Notes under the pieces: model-generated
The model's input: only the letters and a program-made list of their open reading frames with translations
Databases searched by the model: none
What the model was told of the DNA's origin: nothing
In this document: positions 12,001 through 24,165 of the stretch, one piece after another
How the letters are laid out: the number at the start of each line of letters is the position of its first letter
How positions within the stretch are numbered: the stretch's first letter is position 1
NCBI GenBank assembly: GCA_021292105.1
Contig: CM037864.1
Location: forward strand, 40,786,514-40,850,513
Length of the DNA: 64,000 bases
Direction: 5' to 3'
From: Anadara kagoshimensis
Lineage: Eukaryota > Mollusca > Bivalvia > Arcoida > Arcidae
Made by a program: the position numbers and the translations under genes

Positions 12001-12351
12001 ACCATTGCGGTAGCTCAGTTGCTAAAGTGCTCGCTCCATAAGTGGGAGGTTGTGCGTTCAACCCCAACCTGGTCTGACTCACGACTTGAAAGTAGGTGGT
12101 GACTGTTCTTTCGCCAAGCACTCCACATTACGAAGTGAAAGTCATGGTTTTTTCAAACGGGAACTTAAAATAAATGAGGTCCCATGTCATGGTAGACTTG
12201 GCATGCTAAAGAATCCTGCTGTATAATGCCACCAGCACAACACAATGGCAAAATTTCTGCACCTTTGCCTAAAGTTGGTGATGTCTTGATATAAGTGAAA
12301 TATTCTTGACTGGGACGTTAAACACCATTTCTCAACTTAACTCAACTCTAT
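12001..12351 (+). mobile_element. SINE-A, full length with target duplication
   Basis: The head ACCATTGCGGTAGCTCAGTT contains an A box (TAGCTCAGTTG, 12012-12022) and a B-box relic (GCGTTCAACCC). The body is about 250 bp and ends in CTCAACTTAACTCAACTC. A 10-bp duplication, GGTTTAGTTA, flanks it at 11991-12000 and 12352-12361, so this is a complete retroposition event copied by LINE machinery. Confidence 0.92.
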
Positions 12352-13082
12352 GGTTTAGTTACTGTAATTTATTGGAATACTGAAGGAAATGTTATTTTTA
12401 ACAAGGGTCAAGGTCAATGGGATTTTGTTTACTTTTGAGCAATTTAAAAAAGTTTGTTTTGAAAAAAAAGGATAAACACTTTGATATAAGTGTTGTTTAT
12501 ATATATATCTTCTGAAAAAAGATCACTTAAAATTCCAAATATATTTCAGATTTTTCAGAACAATATGTGTTTACTAAATGCTTGTACTTTCTTTAAATTG
12601 TAACAAATAAATGCTTTCAGAAACACTTCAGACAGACTCTAGTGTTACCTAAGATAGCTCCAGCAGATGTTGGTCTGCTATGTGCATATTTTATAAATAA
12701 TTATAAAAGTAAAACACATGTTAGACAAGATTTTGCAAAATAGGTGAAGGCTATTGAGTTTCTATAAACAAAGTCTAATTTATCCTGGTAAAAGACACAC
12801 TGCATGTATACAATGTGTTGTGATCTGAGTTCTATGTGAAAAAATAATTGAAACAATTATACTGGTTTGTAATATGGTTTGAGCGAAAGCTGAACTGTGT
12901 TGCAGAAATCGTTAAGAAATACAAATTGTTTTATAATTTGTCAAAAAAAAAAAAGATTAAATGATTATGGTTAAAAATGATAATTTAGCAATAAAATGCT
13001 GGAAGATATACACCATGATAACCTGCTATCCAAGGTGAAGATTTATTGTTTTTGGACACTTCAAGTTCATTCAACAGAAAAG

Positions 13083-13200
13083 AGGCCGCGGTGGCCTAAT
13101 GGTTAAGACATCAGTCTACAAATCAAGGGTCTCTCGTCCCGATTTGCTGAAAAATTGCTAATGCGACGTTAAGCAACATTCAACCAACCAACCAACCAAT
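13083..13200 (+). mobile_element. SINE-B, short internally deleted copy
   Basis: Starts AGGCCGCGGTGGCCTAATGG, runs to GGGTCTCTC, then jumps directly to the 3' end (GCTGAAAAATTGCTAATGCG) and a CCAA tail. The B box and about 270 bp of body seen in the full copies (27611, 54770) are absent. A perfect 15-bp duplication, CATTCAACAGAAAAG, flanks it at 13068-13082 and 13201-13215, so the short form is what inserted. Confidence 0.92.
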
Positions 13201-13215
13201 CATTCAACAGAAAAG

Positions 13216-15899
13216 CATGGAAATGAGTTCAATATTTTTGTAGGAATGTATGAAATCTTTAAATGCACACAAGTACATTCAATTGCTAATGACTAGACAC
13301 ACCTAGCCTTGTAGGTAAAACATTACTGTAAGTAAAGACAATGAAAAATATCAATTTTATGAAGCATTTTTGAATACCTCTGTATAATAAACCACAGTTG
13401 AGAAAAAAACACTTCGAGAATAATAAGTATGCCAAGTTTAAATTGTTAAACATTCGCAACTTGTACACTTACATGCTAAATAAAGAAAACATATTAAAAA
13501 AGCTGTCTGTATTTGAAGTCTATATATCCAACTGTCACCTCAAGGTATTCAGATTTTGTAAGAAATTCTGAAGTCAGAAAAACCTTGCACTTTGATTCAA
13601 TCTGACTACAAACTGTGTTTAAATTAAGTTACATTTCTGAAATCTTGCAGTCTCAGTATCTAGAAGCTGTCAGATACTCGGCAGTGATTACAACTTGTAT
13701 AACATTATAATTGTGATTGACAAAGGAGAATGAAATAATTACTGATCATTTTTAGTTTAACTCCATCACTCCAAGAGTACAGTACAGTTCTATAAATAGA
13801 TGACACTGCACAACCTGTTATTGACAAATTAATTAACAGGTGTCCTACAGTCCTATGTCAGATTGTGTAAACTCTTATAATGTAGTAATGATTACTGTGA
13901 CACTGGTGCTCAATAAATTCTGATTTCTTTGTTTATTCAGATAACCAACATTTGATTTTTCTGAATATAAATTCAAAAGTGTTGATTTACTGTTTGGTAA
14001 TATTTCTGGTTCATTTTAAAATGAAACAATTTTGTTTTAATTTTTTAAACATGTTAATTTGGGAACCAATGGGAAGATTATGGCTCATGTAAAAGTACCC
14101 AAACCTTACCACCAGACTTCATTCATTTTTATATGTTTAGTGCCTGTACAGGGACTTGGTGGCCAACTTGTCTAAATATCTGGTTTACAAAACACAGTTA
14201 TTCTCACCAATTAGGTTCAGATTTTGTCAGATCCTGTGTATTAATGTTTATATATATAGGTCCAAGAGTCAATGTGTTTTTTCTGGGTACTCCAGTTTTC
14301 TCCACTATTCCAAAATTGAGCTATCATGATATAGGAGGAAAATCTTGACTGGATGTAAAACACAATTATTCCTGTTCTCCACTTGCTGGCTTTTGGGGTG
14401 TCTCAATGTGATCATGTTTCCATATGTTCTCTTGTGTTTTATATTTATCGCAGTATCTTTATCAAAGAAGAAAAATTTTCATTTGAGTCAATTAGTTTGG
14501 AAGTGGATTAAGCCGCTAGAGACTTTTTATATGTTATAAACTGTTGATATCAGATCCACCAGGAATATCATATTGTCCAGCCCCTTTGACATCTAGGCCC
14601 AGATCCAATAAAATTAATCAACCAATATTACAAAGTAACACCATTATATAACAATATGTGTGATTAATTAATAAAAAGCATTTATTTTGGTCATTTTCTG
14701 AACTTATACTAACACAATAGCATTACCATCAATGGCTGTCAAGAGTCTGTCCAGTGTGTTTTTCATTTGCCACAATGGCTTTTGTTTCAAATATCAAAGT
14801 TAAAATTTGACTTTGAAATATTTTCATGATAAATGATCAATTTTTCAACAATCTCTTATCAATTTTTAACAATCTCGTTTGCCAATTATATTTGAGAGCA
14901 ATACATGTATCACACTTTGAGATTTATAAAAGTTAAGGTCATTATGAAATTTTTTTAACATCAAATTATCATTTCAAGAGCTTGATAAACTAACGAGCTT
15001 TTTATCAGGCAATTTGGTGAAAAATGTTTTGGACCAATAAACTTAAGAATTCCTGAATTATTTGTACATGATAACAGCACAGTTATCTATGACAGTTATT
15101 GCATTTTACATAAAAACTTAATTAAGACTAGTGTCTTCACTTTATGATGCTTGTAGATCTTCTTAAAGATATAATTATCAGGAGTATGCTTCTAGCTGAA
15201 CGTATCTTATCAGGCATAGAAAGTAGCTCTTAATATTTTATATGCACTTTTTGAATTCCAGCAAGATGATTTTTATTGTTTTTGTATGTTTGGACACTTA
15301 ACTTTGATATGTGTGGACAATTTAAGTTCACTAGAGGTTTGCTCACTATCTATTATATATTGGAATTTGCAGCTGTGGAAATGAGTACTAGAATGAGGTT
15401 TAAGAAAATACACAAATGTGCAAAAATTATAAATATCCCTCAGTTGTTTAAATATTTTATATGGCTGATTTAAAATATCAGCAAGATTAAATTGGTCAAA
15501 TCCTGTGCTGCCCAGACAGCATTTCTAAAATGGAGCTCAATTCCCATTCTGGCTCTGGTAAAATGGGCCTTGGTGGTCAAATACTCTTAGACACAATGAT
15601 TTAAAAGTTCAAATTTAATGCAGGGCAGACCTGTATTAAATGAAATAAAGTTTTTCATTTTGTTTACTAATTGTAAATGATTTTATTTCAGACTGATCAC
15701 GTTCCCTGCCATTCTGGACCTAACAACCAGATCTATATACAAGTAAAATATTTTTGGCTAAGCACAAGTACCAATCACCAGTGCAAAAGGAATGACCTTA
15801 TTCTAAAACTGTTACTATATAGCAGTAGAACAAAACAAACTCCAAAACTATATGAACTATATGTATTTGAGAGAGCCAGTCTGAAAAAATAACAACCTA
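13216..15899. other. Unassigned AT-rich sequence
   Basis: No repeat family or exon recognised over 2.7 kb. Frames at 14133-14348, 14345-14539 and 15677-15892 are isolated and compositionally ordinary for AT-rich DNA. Could be intron of the minus-strand gene whose first exon is at 16989-17146. Confidence 0.45.
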
Positions 15900-16460
15900 T
15901 CCCTTACTAAAGTCCACTGATATAATGTTTTTAATGTTGAAACCAACTGTGTGATTGTAGTTCACTGTATGAAATTGTGACATAATACCATCAATAATGT
16001 ATCAAAATGATATCATATAGATTTATATCAACAAAGTATAAACATACAACTTAAATAAACAAAATTAGATGATGATACAAAATTTGAACAGAGTATCACA
16101 CTTATAAACATCAAGAAAGTATCAAATTTCAACTCTACACAAATTATGGAATTATATTATAGAACAAAAGAGTATCAACTTAACAGCTTAGATCAACAAA
16201 GCTGAAAAAATGTTACAAAGTTAGAACAGTGTATGCTTATAAACATCAACAAAGTAGCAACTGGAAATTAAACCCAAAAGGAAGTATCAGAATCATACAA
16301 AAAATCAACTTGAAACTAAAATCAACAAAGCATCAACAAAGTATCAACCTGCAACTCAAAACAATGTATCAGAATATTACCAAATATTAACAATCAACCT
16401 GCAACTTAGCACAACTGATTGAAATTATACAAGATATCAGAAAGCTATCAAATTGAGATT
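15900..16460. repeat. Degenerate tandem region rich in ATCAACAAAGTATCA
   Basis: The words ATCAACAAAG, GTATCAA and CAACTT/CAACCT recur every 30-60 bp (for example at 16029, 16113, 16250, 16330 and 16370) without a fixed period. Probably a decayed satellite. Confidence 0.5.
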
Positions 16461-16988
16461 GATACTTAAAATAAAACACTATAATATACTCCAATCATAA
16501 CAACAAATACTATAATATTGATTTAATCAGAATTTTCTGATATCATGAATATTTCTATGTCAAGTTTATTTTCACATTTTTGTAAAATATGTTACAACAA
16601 GCTATAATTTGTAGTTGTATAAACAATAAAGACTATAATTATATAGAACATCAACACAATTTGAGCATCATAAAATTTTATACCATCAACAGTCAAAGTG
16701 ACAAAAAACATAACATAAGTCTAAAAAAACATCAAAGGACACTCTTAAGTTTTCGAAGATTTTTTGTTAATCTTATAGAATTCTGTATTCAATACATTGA
16801 ATGTCTATTTACAATGCATAAAAATATTTTTTTTCATATTTTATATTACATAACACCATTAAAATGTCAATGAATATATGACATATGATTTATTTCCTAT
16901 TTGAAACAGCAGTTTAACCAAGAGCTAAATTCGATATTTTTGACAACTGCAACAACTGTAAAACAAATTTATAAAATAACCCACTTAC

Positions 16989-17146
16989 TTTTCAAGTTTG
17001 TGAAGATGTGGCATTCTGCGGGTTGGCGCTTGTGGTTGCGGTTGCGGCTGCGGTTTTTCTTTGGAAAGCATATCCTCAGTAATATTGGTCAATTTTCCCG
17101 ATCCTTCCATCTCCACTTCCTTAACGTTTTCCACTACAGATTCCAT
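16989..17146 (-). CDS. Probable first coding exon of an unidentified gene
   Basis: On the minus strand an ATG at 17146-17144 sits in strong context (A at -3, G at +4). It opens 52 codons plus two bases, ending at 16989 directly before a perfect donor GTAAGT (16988-16983), so the next exon should begin in the third codon position. The peptide starts MESVVENVKEVEMEGSGKLT. It has an acidic N-terminal 20 residues, PQPQPQPQ at residues 32-39 and a basic stretch TRRMPHLHK at 42-50. Its sequence is clearly less AT-rich than its surroundings, which supports coding. The frame stays open upstream to 17239, so a start at that ATG is possible, but that stretch is AT-rich and unlike coding sequence. I do not recognise the family, and I could not identify a matching acceptor or second exon at lower coordinates; the next exon may lie outside the window. 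Confidence 0.65.
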
Positions 17147-17849
17147 GATTTCACAGAATAATTTTAAGTAATCCAAATTTTTAAAATGAAAAAATGCCAC
17201 CTTTAAATATCCAACAATGAAATCTCTTCCATATATCAATTGTCAGTTAGCAATCAACATGTATAAATGCAAACTCCTAAAATTGCTAAAAGATTTAAAT
17301 TCTTAAAGGAATAATCATTGGAAAAAACTTCAAAACATATAATATTCAGTAAAAATGTCACTTATTTCTATATCCTATTTCAATATTCAATTTTAAGAGA
17401 ATATAAAATGTTTCCAAAAACAAGCCACATATATAAAATGTTTCCGAAAAAGCCACACAAACTGAAGTCCGATATTCAACTAGTAGTTTTTAATCCTGAG
17501 CTATTTCCACGAACAGTAAAATGTATACTGTATCGAGACTATCGAATGAACTCGATGCCAATATTATTAACTTATATAATGTTACGATGAGACCTGTTTT
17601 TATTGTATTAGGATTTAAATGAATAAAAATGATGTCAATCACGTTATAACAACCACTTCTTATAAACAACAGATTTTATCAATACACATATCGTAACAAT
17701 ACATAATAAATCAATGTAGACGACACTGCATTCTCTAACAAAATGTTAATGAATAAATTTTGATGGTACAGAATAATGCACGGTAGCAATTCATCAATAA
17801 AATACAATATCAGATTAATGAAAAAAAATACACACGCAAAATATGTGTT
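17147..17849. other. 5' flank of the minus-strand exon
   Basis: Should contain the 5' UTR and promoter, or an upstream intron, of the gene starting at 17146. I see no TATA-type box that decides a start site. A 27-bp doublet (AAAATGTTTCC plus AAGCCACA) lies at 17403-17457. Confidence 0.4.
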
Positions 17850-18020
17850 ATGAAAATGTACTATAACTAATTCATCGATGAAAATGCACTCATGAATTTA
17901 TGACAGTTTCTCTAAATACGATCTGAAGGTATAATAGCTAAAATATTGTGAATCAATGCACTACAATTTCTCTAAACAGGATCCAAAGGTACAGTAGCTA
18001 AGTCATCAATGAAATGCACC
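17850..18020. repeat. About 72-bp tandem repeat, two units
   Basis: Two diverged units share ATGCACT, TTTCTCTAAA, GATCTGAAGGTA or GATCCAAAGGTA, and TAGCTAA. Confidence 0.6.
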
Positions 18021-18284
18021 AACAGATATACGGAAAAAATAATACCGCGGTACTACTATGATCTGGCCGGTAGCTTTATAGATACGATAGTGGTAATGAG
18101 TTTAACAGAGTTCTTACTTTGATCTAGTGATTTTATCTAAATAAATATCAGATCAGGCCAGCATCCTATTTATTGTATATAATTAACTCGAATCGACTAA
18201 CATCACGAAATGAAAGACTCCTAATAAATCATCCCTATATATAACAAAATATACCATCGATATTAAACATCAATTATGATATAA

Positions 18285-19440
18285 ATTAACAACCTTGATC
18301 ACAGTTATAATAAAACAGAAATATGTATTCAAGTCGTTGTTAAGTGTCACAACATGGTTTTCTGTACAAGTCTCGGTCAGTCACTTCAATACCTGTGATG
18401 AACATGATTTATGATAATTAACAACCTTGATCACAGTTATAAAACAGAAATATGTATTCAAATCGCCATCTTATGGTTTTTTCCGTTCAAGTATAATTGG
18501 TTGGTCACTTCAATACCTGTGACGAATGTGATTTATAATAATTAACAACCATGGTTGCAGTACATTATAATAAAACATTGAAATCGGTATTTAAATCGTT
18601 GTCATTGTCACGACACATTTTATCTGGAGAAGAATAAGTCAGTCACTTGAATACCTGTGATGAACATGATTTATAATAATTAACAAACTTGATTACAGTT
18701 ATAATAAAATATTGAATTTGGTAATCAAATCGTCATCAGTGTCACGGCACAGTTTTTCTGGAGAGAAATAAGTCAGTAACTTTAATACCTGTGATGAAAG
18801 TAATTTATAATAATTTAAAAACTTGATTGCAATTATAATAAAACATTGAAATTGGTATTCAAATCGTTGTCAGTGTCACGACACAGGTTTTTTGGAGAAG
18901 AATAAGTCGGTCACTTTAATACATGTGATGAAAGTAATTTATAATAATTAAAAAACTTGATTGCATTTATAATAAAACATTGAAATCGGTATATAAATTG
19001 CTGCATTGTCGTGACAAGGTTTTTCCATAAAAGTCTAGTGGGTCACTTCAAAATCTGTGATGAAAGTAATTTATAGTTATTAAAAAAAAACTTGATGACA
19101 GTTATAATAAAACATAGAAATTTGTATTTCAATAGTCACCAGTATAATAACACAAATTTACTATAACAGAATCGGCCAGTCACTTGAATACCTGTGATAA
19201 ACATGTTTTTTAGTTATTATAAATAGGCAAATTTGTATTCAAATTGTTGTCAGTTGCATGACACAGTTTCTCTGTTGAAGTATCAGTCAGTCACTTAAAA
19301 TACTTGTGATGAACGTGATTTATCGTAAGTAAAAGGCACAAATTTGTTCTTGCATAAATCCCAAAATAAAACTGAATCTTTTTACTTATTCTAGAAAAAA
19401 CACCAGTATCATTAAAATACCCGTGATTTATCGGAACTTA
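18285..19440. repeat. Satellite with about 130-bp period, 8-9 copies
   Basis: Units begin near 18288, 18420, 18543, 18681, 18816, 18950, 19082 and 19218, with a partial copy after 19340. Each opens with an AACAACCTTGAT-like block and TTATAATAAAACA, passes a GTCACGACAC block, and closes with GTCACTTNAATACCTGTGAT and TGATTTATAATAATT. The closing block is the best conserved. The array lies 1.1 kb upstream of the minus-strand start at 17146. Confidence 0.92.
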
Positions 19441-19913
19441 ACGAGTGGCATGCTGATATGGGAAAGAGATATTGTCATCATTAGGACTTTACCGTAGATT
19501 TATATTCCTGACGACAACGAAACCATTTTTTTCTTTACTGCGGAGACAGATCAATCGCTGTAGCCAATCAAGTTGTGACCTATTTGAGGTAATTGTGTGT
19601 GGTATTATACAGAGATTCTCCTGGGATATACACTTCTTTATGATAATTAATTATAAATATAGGCTATAAGTCCTTAAAGTTATAATGATTGATTTCTGTC
19701 AGTTCATTTTTTTAAAGATTTAAAAAAAAAAAAAAAAAACACTGACATGACGTTTTTATAGTGTTTTAAAAAATCAGAATACATGTATGTTTATTTTTTG
19801 TATACCTTACATAATTTTTTTTTTAATTTATGTAAATTTTTCATCTTTCTTTTTGATTTTAGTTGCAAGCAAAATAATGCCAGAGTAAAAGACAAGAAAA
19901 TAAGACGATCAAA
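19441..19913. other. Unassigned, with an A-rich run
   Basis: Holds an A run at 19722-19739 and T-rich sequence. The frames here are short and unremarkable. Confidence 0.5.
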
Positions 19914-19915
19914 TA

Positions 19916-20088
19916 CTGTAAAGTTTATATATAAAGACCACCTGTGGGACCTGAAAAAATATGAACTAAATATGACAAATAGTCTTTATATAAATTCTTA
20001 TTACCAGTAATTGTTTTATGAAGCAAGGGGCATGGTTTCAATTGAAAGGTGGTCTTTATATAGGTGGTCACTATAGCAAGTGTTACCG
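19916..20088. mobile_element. MITE-2, copy 3 (TA-flanked)
   Basis: Begins CTGTAAAGTTTATATATAAA with AGACCACC and ends GGTGGTCACTATAGCAAGTG before TTACCG. TA lies at 19914-19915 and 20089-20090. More diverged than the copy at 9425. Confidence 0.7.
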
Positions 20089-20090
20089 TA

Positions 20091-20770
20091 ATGGTAAATA
20101 ATATTAATATGCTTAATTTGTATTTGTGGTGATTTTCGCTCAATGTGAAAATAAGTTTATGTACAGGAATAAGTGAAAAACTCTTAACTGTGACATTAAT
20201 CTCCACTTAACTCTGACCATTGTGTTCTTAGAGAAAGGTGTAATACCTTCAAGGTTCAACTTAGTTACCAAAACACAGAATACCAAATCTACCAATTCTG
20301 CCACCAAAATGGAAACAATCCCCAACTTACAGAGCAATCACTCTATCAGCTGCAAAAATGGCTTTAAATTTAAGGTGTAGCTACTGCATGTTTTTGGTTT
20401 TTTTTTTAAACATAGTCTATTGTTCTGTATAGATTTCTAGATCTATCATTATGGTGAAATGTGCGAATACAATAAAAGATACTGATACAATTTCATTAAA
20501 TTTTCATGAATATTATTGCAAAGCCATGGACAAATACTCAGGTGAACAAAATGTTAAACTCATTGTCAATGACATAAGTTATATTATAATCTAGTAGAGC
20601 AAGCTTTCAGGACAAAAGTTGTGATCATAGAACTATCAGGCAGTAAGTGTCTGGGTTATAAAATATACATAAACATTGACAGGTATAGAACTTAAGACTA
20701 TGTCATTAGATTATGGGATTTATCAGTCAAGTTGGATCTGTATTAGATTATCCCTTTACAGATGTCACCT
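20091..20770. other. Unassigned AT-rich sequence
   Basis: Nothing recognised. Minus-strand frames at 20206-19925 and 20337-20140 overlap in different frames and partly lie in MITE-2. Confidence 0.5.
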
Positions 20771-20771
20771 T

Positions 20772-21125
20772 GATAAGAATCCAGGTGTTAATATAAGTAT
20801 CCAGGTGCTAATTCCGGAATACAGGTGTAAAAACAAAAATCCAGGTGATAATACAAGAATCCAGGTGCTAATACAAGAACTCAGATGCCAATTCAAGAAT
20901 CCAGATGCTAATTCAATAATGCAGGTGCAAATTCAAGAACCCAGGTGTAAATATAAGAATCCAGAAGCTAATTCAAGAATTCAGATGCTAATTCAAGGAT
21001 CAAGATGCTATTTTAAATATCCAGGTTTAGATAAAAAAAACCAGATGCTAATTCAAGAACACAGGTGTAAATATAAAAATCAAGATGATAATTCAAGAAC
21101 CAATGTGGTTATTTAAGAACCCAGA
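20772..21125. repeat. 20-bp minisatellite, about 17 copies
   Basis: The consensus unit is ATCCAGGTGCTAATTCAAGA with 1-5 changes per unit. Three units make 60 bp, so a plus-strand frame stays open over the array (20676-21116, 146 codons) and translates as a 20-residue repeat with an IQVLIQEXRCKYKNP-like phase. I treat that frame as a by-product of the period, not a gene. Confidence 0.93.
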
Positions 21126-21297
21126 ATTATATAAATCAATCTAAATTTGGTTTAATGCTACTAAAAAAAATTTCTTTTTTCATTGGATATTAAATAGTGT
21201 AACAAATTGGTAAAATCAATTTCAAGTTTTTTCTATGAAAGCATGAAATTTGGTACACTCATACAATATATGCTAAATAAAATAGGCTAGCCCAAAG

Positions 21298-22267
21298 CAG
21301 GGCCTCGGAAACTTCAGTCGGACATTTTTTGTACAAGCAAAAAAAAAAAAAAGGTCGTCGGCACAGGGCTGTTTATGCGTTTACCGCGATTGCCAATTTT
21401 AATCCATTAATATCCATGTGCGTTATTAGACCACAATGTTTATTTCATGTGTATTTGGTGAAATCTAACTAAGACGTTTACCGCGATATGCTGTTAATAT
21501 CCACGATGCTTCATATTGCACGTCCGCCATATTGTTTACTAACAATCGTGAATTTCCGTATTCCGAGGATACACGAATTGTAATTAGAATTATGGCGAGA
21601 GGTTCTAAATAGGAATTCAGGTATCACGAATCACGATATAATGGGAACGGCTTGACAAGGTTCCAATATATTTATGTGAATGAAAAATATTAATGGCTAA
21701 TAAAATTTAATCGTGTTTCTGTATTTATTAATAAAGAAACAGTTACGAAGTGCGGAGTAGGTAATTTTCAACACCCTGCGTGGAACCTCTTAGATAACAA
21801 ACCGTCACCCTTGACCGACACTCGTTATGGCTTCCGTAATCAACACAGTTACAACCATGCACTTATTATTAAACAAACACAAGTTTAAAGAAAGTTATTA
21901 TGATTCGGACTGGGAAACAAAAGACATAGACAGTTAGACACGCGGCACGCAACTACTTAAGTCCACAGGTATTTACTGATTAATAAACAATCACCTGATA
22001 ATTAGATCGAGTTGTAGTTGACAGGTAAACACGTGGTAAGGACAATACACTTACTGTAGTGAAGTCAGGTGGAGTTTAAAAGACCGACAGACAGACTAGC
22101 GGTAGTTTACTTTTGTCGGACTGAAAACTGATTTGTCCGTTTAATATTCCTGTTGTAAAATTGAAAATGTCCAAAAACAAAAAATGTCCGACTGGCGATT
22201 TTTCACGTCGGTCAAAATAAATTTTTGTCGGACATGTCCGGCAAATATGACCATTTCCGGACCTCTG
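21298..22267. mobile_element. hAT-like non-autonomous DNA transposon, 970 bp
   Basis: An exact 8-bp duplication, GCCCAAAG, flanks it at 21290-21297 and 22268-22275. The ends are imperfect inverted repeats (CAGGGCCTCGGA against CAGAGGTCCGGA) and subterminal GTCGGACA words occur on both sides (21319 and 22230 regions). The 8-bp duplication and CAGRG ends point to the hAT superfamily. The interior is richer in CG than its surroundings and has no transposase frame; overlapping frames of 62-74 codons are incidental. Confidence 0.85.
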
Positions 22268-22744
22268 GCCCAAAGATATACTTGCAAAATAGGGCCATCA
22301 AATCTAAAGTGGTCACAAGATGACCAATGCAAGTGTATTTATTACAGTCATTATCCACAAAAAAAGCATGTTTCCTCCACTCAGTATAATTTGTGTCTCT
22401 GCTCATGAAACTAATTAATTTTTTCCCCGAAGTATATCATATACTATCATCTTACAATAGAAGATAATCATCGGTTGACTTGCTGACACTGCTAAACACA
22501 TAATTGGTAATGATGCTACTCTTGTTATGCCTAACAATGTCTCTTCCTCTTGGTAAGTTATCTCAAAGATTTTGTTCAATTTATCATCTTTTTATTTTAT
22601 ATTTCTGATGACAGTAAAATGATAAAACAAGATTTCTGATTCATTCAGCATTGACAAGCAAACATGTTCTCAGCTCTTGTCAAAGAGGATAGATTATTTA
22701 TATTAGGATATATATATTTTAGAAAAAATGAAGAGAATCATGAA

Positions 22745-23015
22745 CCTTTTATAGACATGATTAGTTGATTGAATGGGGTATGCCGTCCCAGTCTAGAATA
22801 TTTCACTGAAATTGAGACATCACCATAAGTGAGTGTGGCAGACAATTAACCTTTGCAGTGCAATCAGGACAATGAACCAGAGAGGTTCTTTAACATGCCT
22901 TGCCTACCATGAGAAGGGGCATCAGTTTTTAAGGTTTCTTTCAAAGGAATATCTTAATGCCGAGTGCTTGGCAAAGAAAAATCACTACCTATGTTCAAGT
23001 TTTGAACAAGTAAAT
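22745..23015 (-). mobile_element. SINE-A, old copy without its head
   Basis: Body blocks are in order: GTCCCAGTCTAGAATATTTC, a cleavage-prone middle, then AATGCCGAGTGCTTGGCAAAG. It ends before the tRNA-like region. Confidence 0.7.
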
Positions 23016-23945
23016 TCAGTGACAATTAGGATCCCCTGCCAGTTAGTAATTTTTTGTGGTTTGTAATTATGTTCAAAGGGTCATAACTCCCAGGAAAATG
23101 AGCAAATCAAATTGGGTTAATGATATTTGCAACTGCTACCAATGCTTTGCACTGAGTGTCATAAAATAGAGCTTTACAGTTTTGAAGGATTATCCTGAAC
23201 AAGAAGTTTCATGATGGACAAAAGGACGGAAGGAAGTTTGAATTTACTATCCCCTCTTTTCTTAAAAGGCAGATGATAAAAAACATTTGCAAATTTATAT
23301 AAAACATTCAAAAACATTACTGTATGGCATTTCTATTTTATTATTTTTTTCAGGTAAAGAATCAGATGGGTGAAATGGCATATTCATGCCAAATAAAAAT
23401 TATAATTATAAAATTATTGAATGGTGGAGGAAATAGCATTATACCCACCAAGCTTTTTTGCAAACCAGCTGACAAATATAAGAATATATTTCTCTCTAAG
23501 ATCATCATTTGATTCTGTTGTGCTGTAACAATTTGCTATCAATTTCAATCTTTTTCATTGACACATCAATGAATCTTCTGTGACACAAATTCTATTCTAA
23601 TCCATGAAAATAAATTGTAATTCCTTTCATATGAGAAATTGTCAATTTATTCTGGGCAACATTTAGTGATTTTATTTTGGGCAACAAGCAGGCACTCCAT
23701 CAATCTTTTTAATCCATGTGATTTTAAAAATATTAGTAGAAATTTACTTTGACATATTTACCACACAATAAATTATAACAAATAACTTTCCAATGACAAT
23801 TTAAATTTTTAACACATTTTAACATGAGTAAAAGCTTTACAGAACTAATTTTAGAGATTTGACTATCAACTTCTATTAAGCAATTTGAAAAGAATTTTTG
23901 TGATTATAAATGCAGATTTATTACCGTAGTGAGTTAGTTATGAAA
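23016..23945. other. Possible dispersed repeat, then unassigned sequence
   Basis: 23060-23280 carries AAAGGGTCATAACTCCCAG and a GGACGGAAGGAAG end resembling common mollusc intergenic repeats. From 23290 on only AT-rich DNA is seen. Confidence 0.4.
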
Positions 23946-23949
23946 AAAG

Positions 23950-24165
23950 TATGCTGCAAGTTTATGGACAAAAAAGCTTTTAACTTATTTCTCCAACCAA
24001 TGAGCATTAATTAAAATATATATACTGCAAGTTGATTGGACAAAAATCATTTCTGCAACCAATGGGCATCAATTAAACATAAATGTACTAAACTTTGAAA
24101 AAAATGCTGCAAGTTTATTGGACAAAAAAGCTTTTAACTTATTTCTCCAACCAATGTGATATTAG
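23950..24165. repeat. Tandem repeat, three diverged units (about 80-100 bp)
   Basis: Each unit contains CTGCAAGTTKATTGGACAAAAA and CTCCAACCAATG, or a close variant; the first and third also share GCTTTTAACTTATTT. Confidence 0.8.

Noticed and set aside
14133-14539. Two adjoining plus-strand frames as exons
   Set aside because: Different frames overlapping by four bases, no splice logic, AT-driven composition.
20676-21116. 146-codon plus-strand frame as a repeat protein gene
   Set aside because: It coincides with a 20-bp minisatellite whose period keeps any stop-free phase open; no splice or promoter support.
20772-21125. CRISPR array
   Set aside because: Direct 20-bp units with no unique spacers, in a eukaryotic context.
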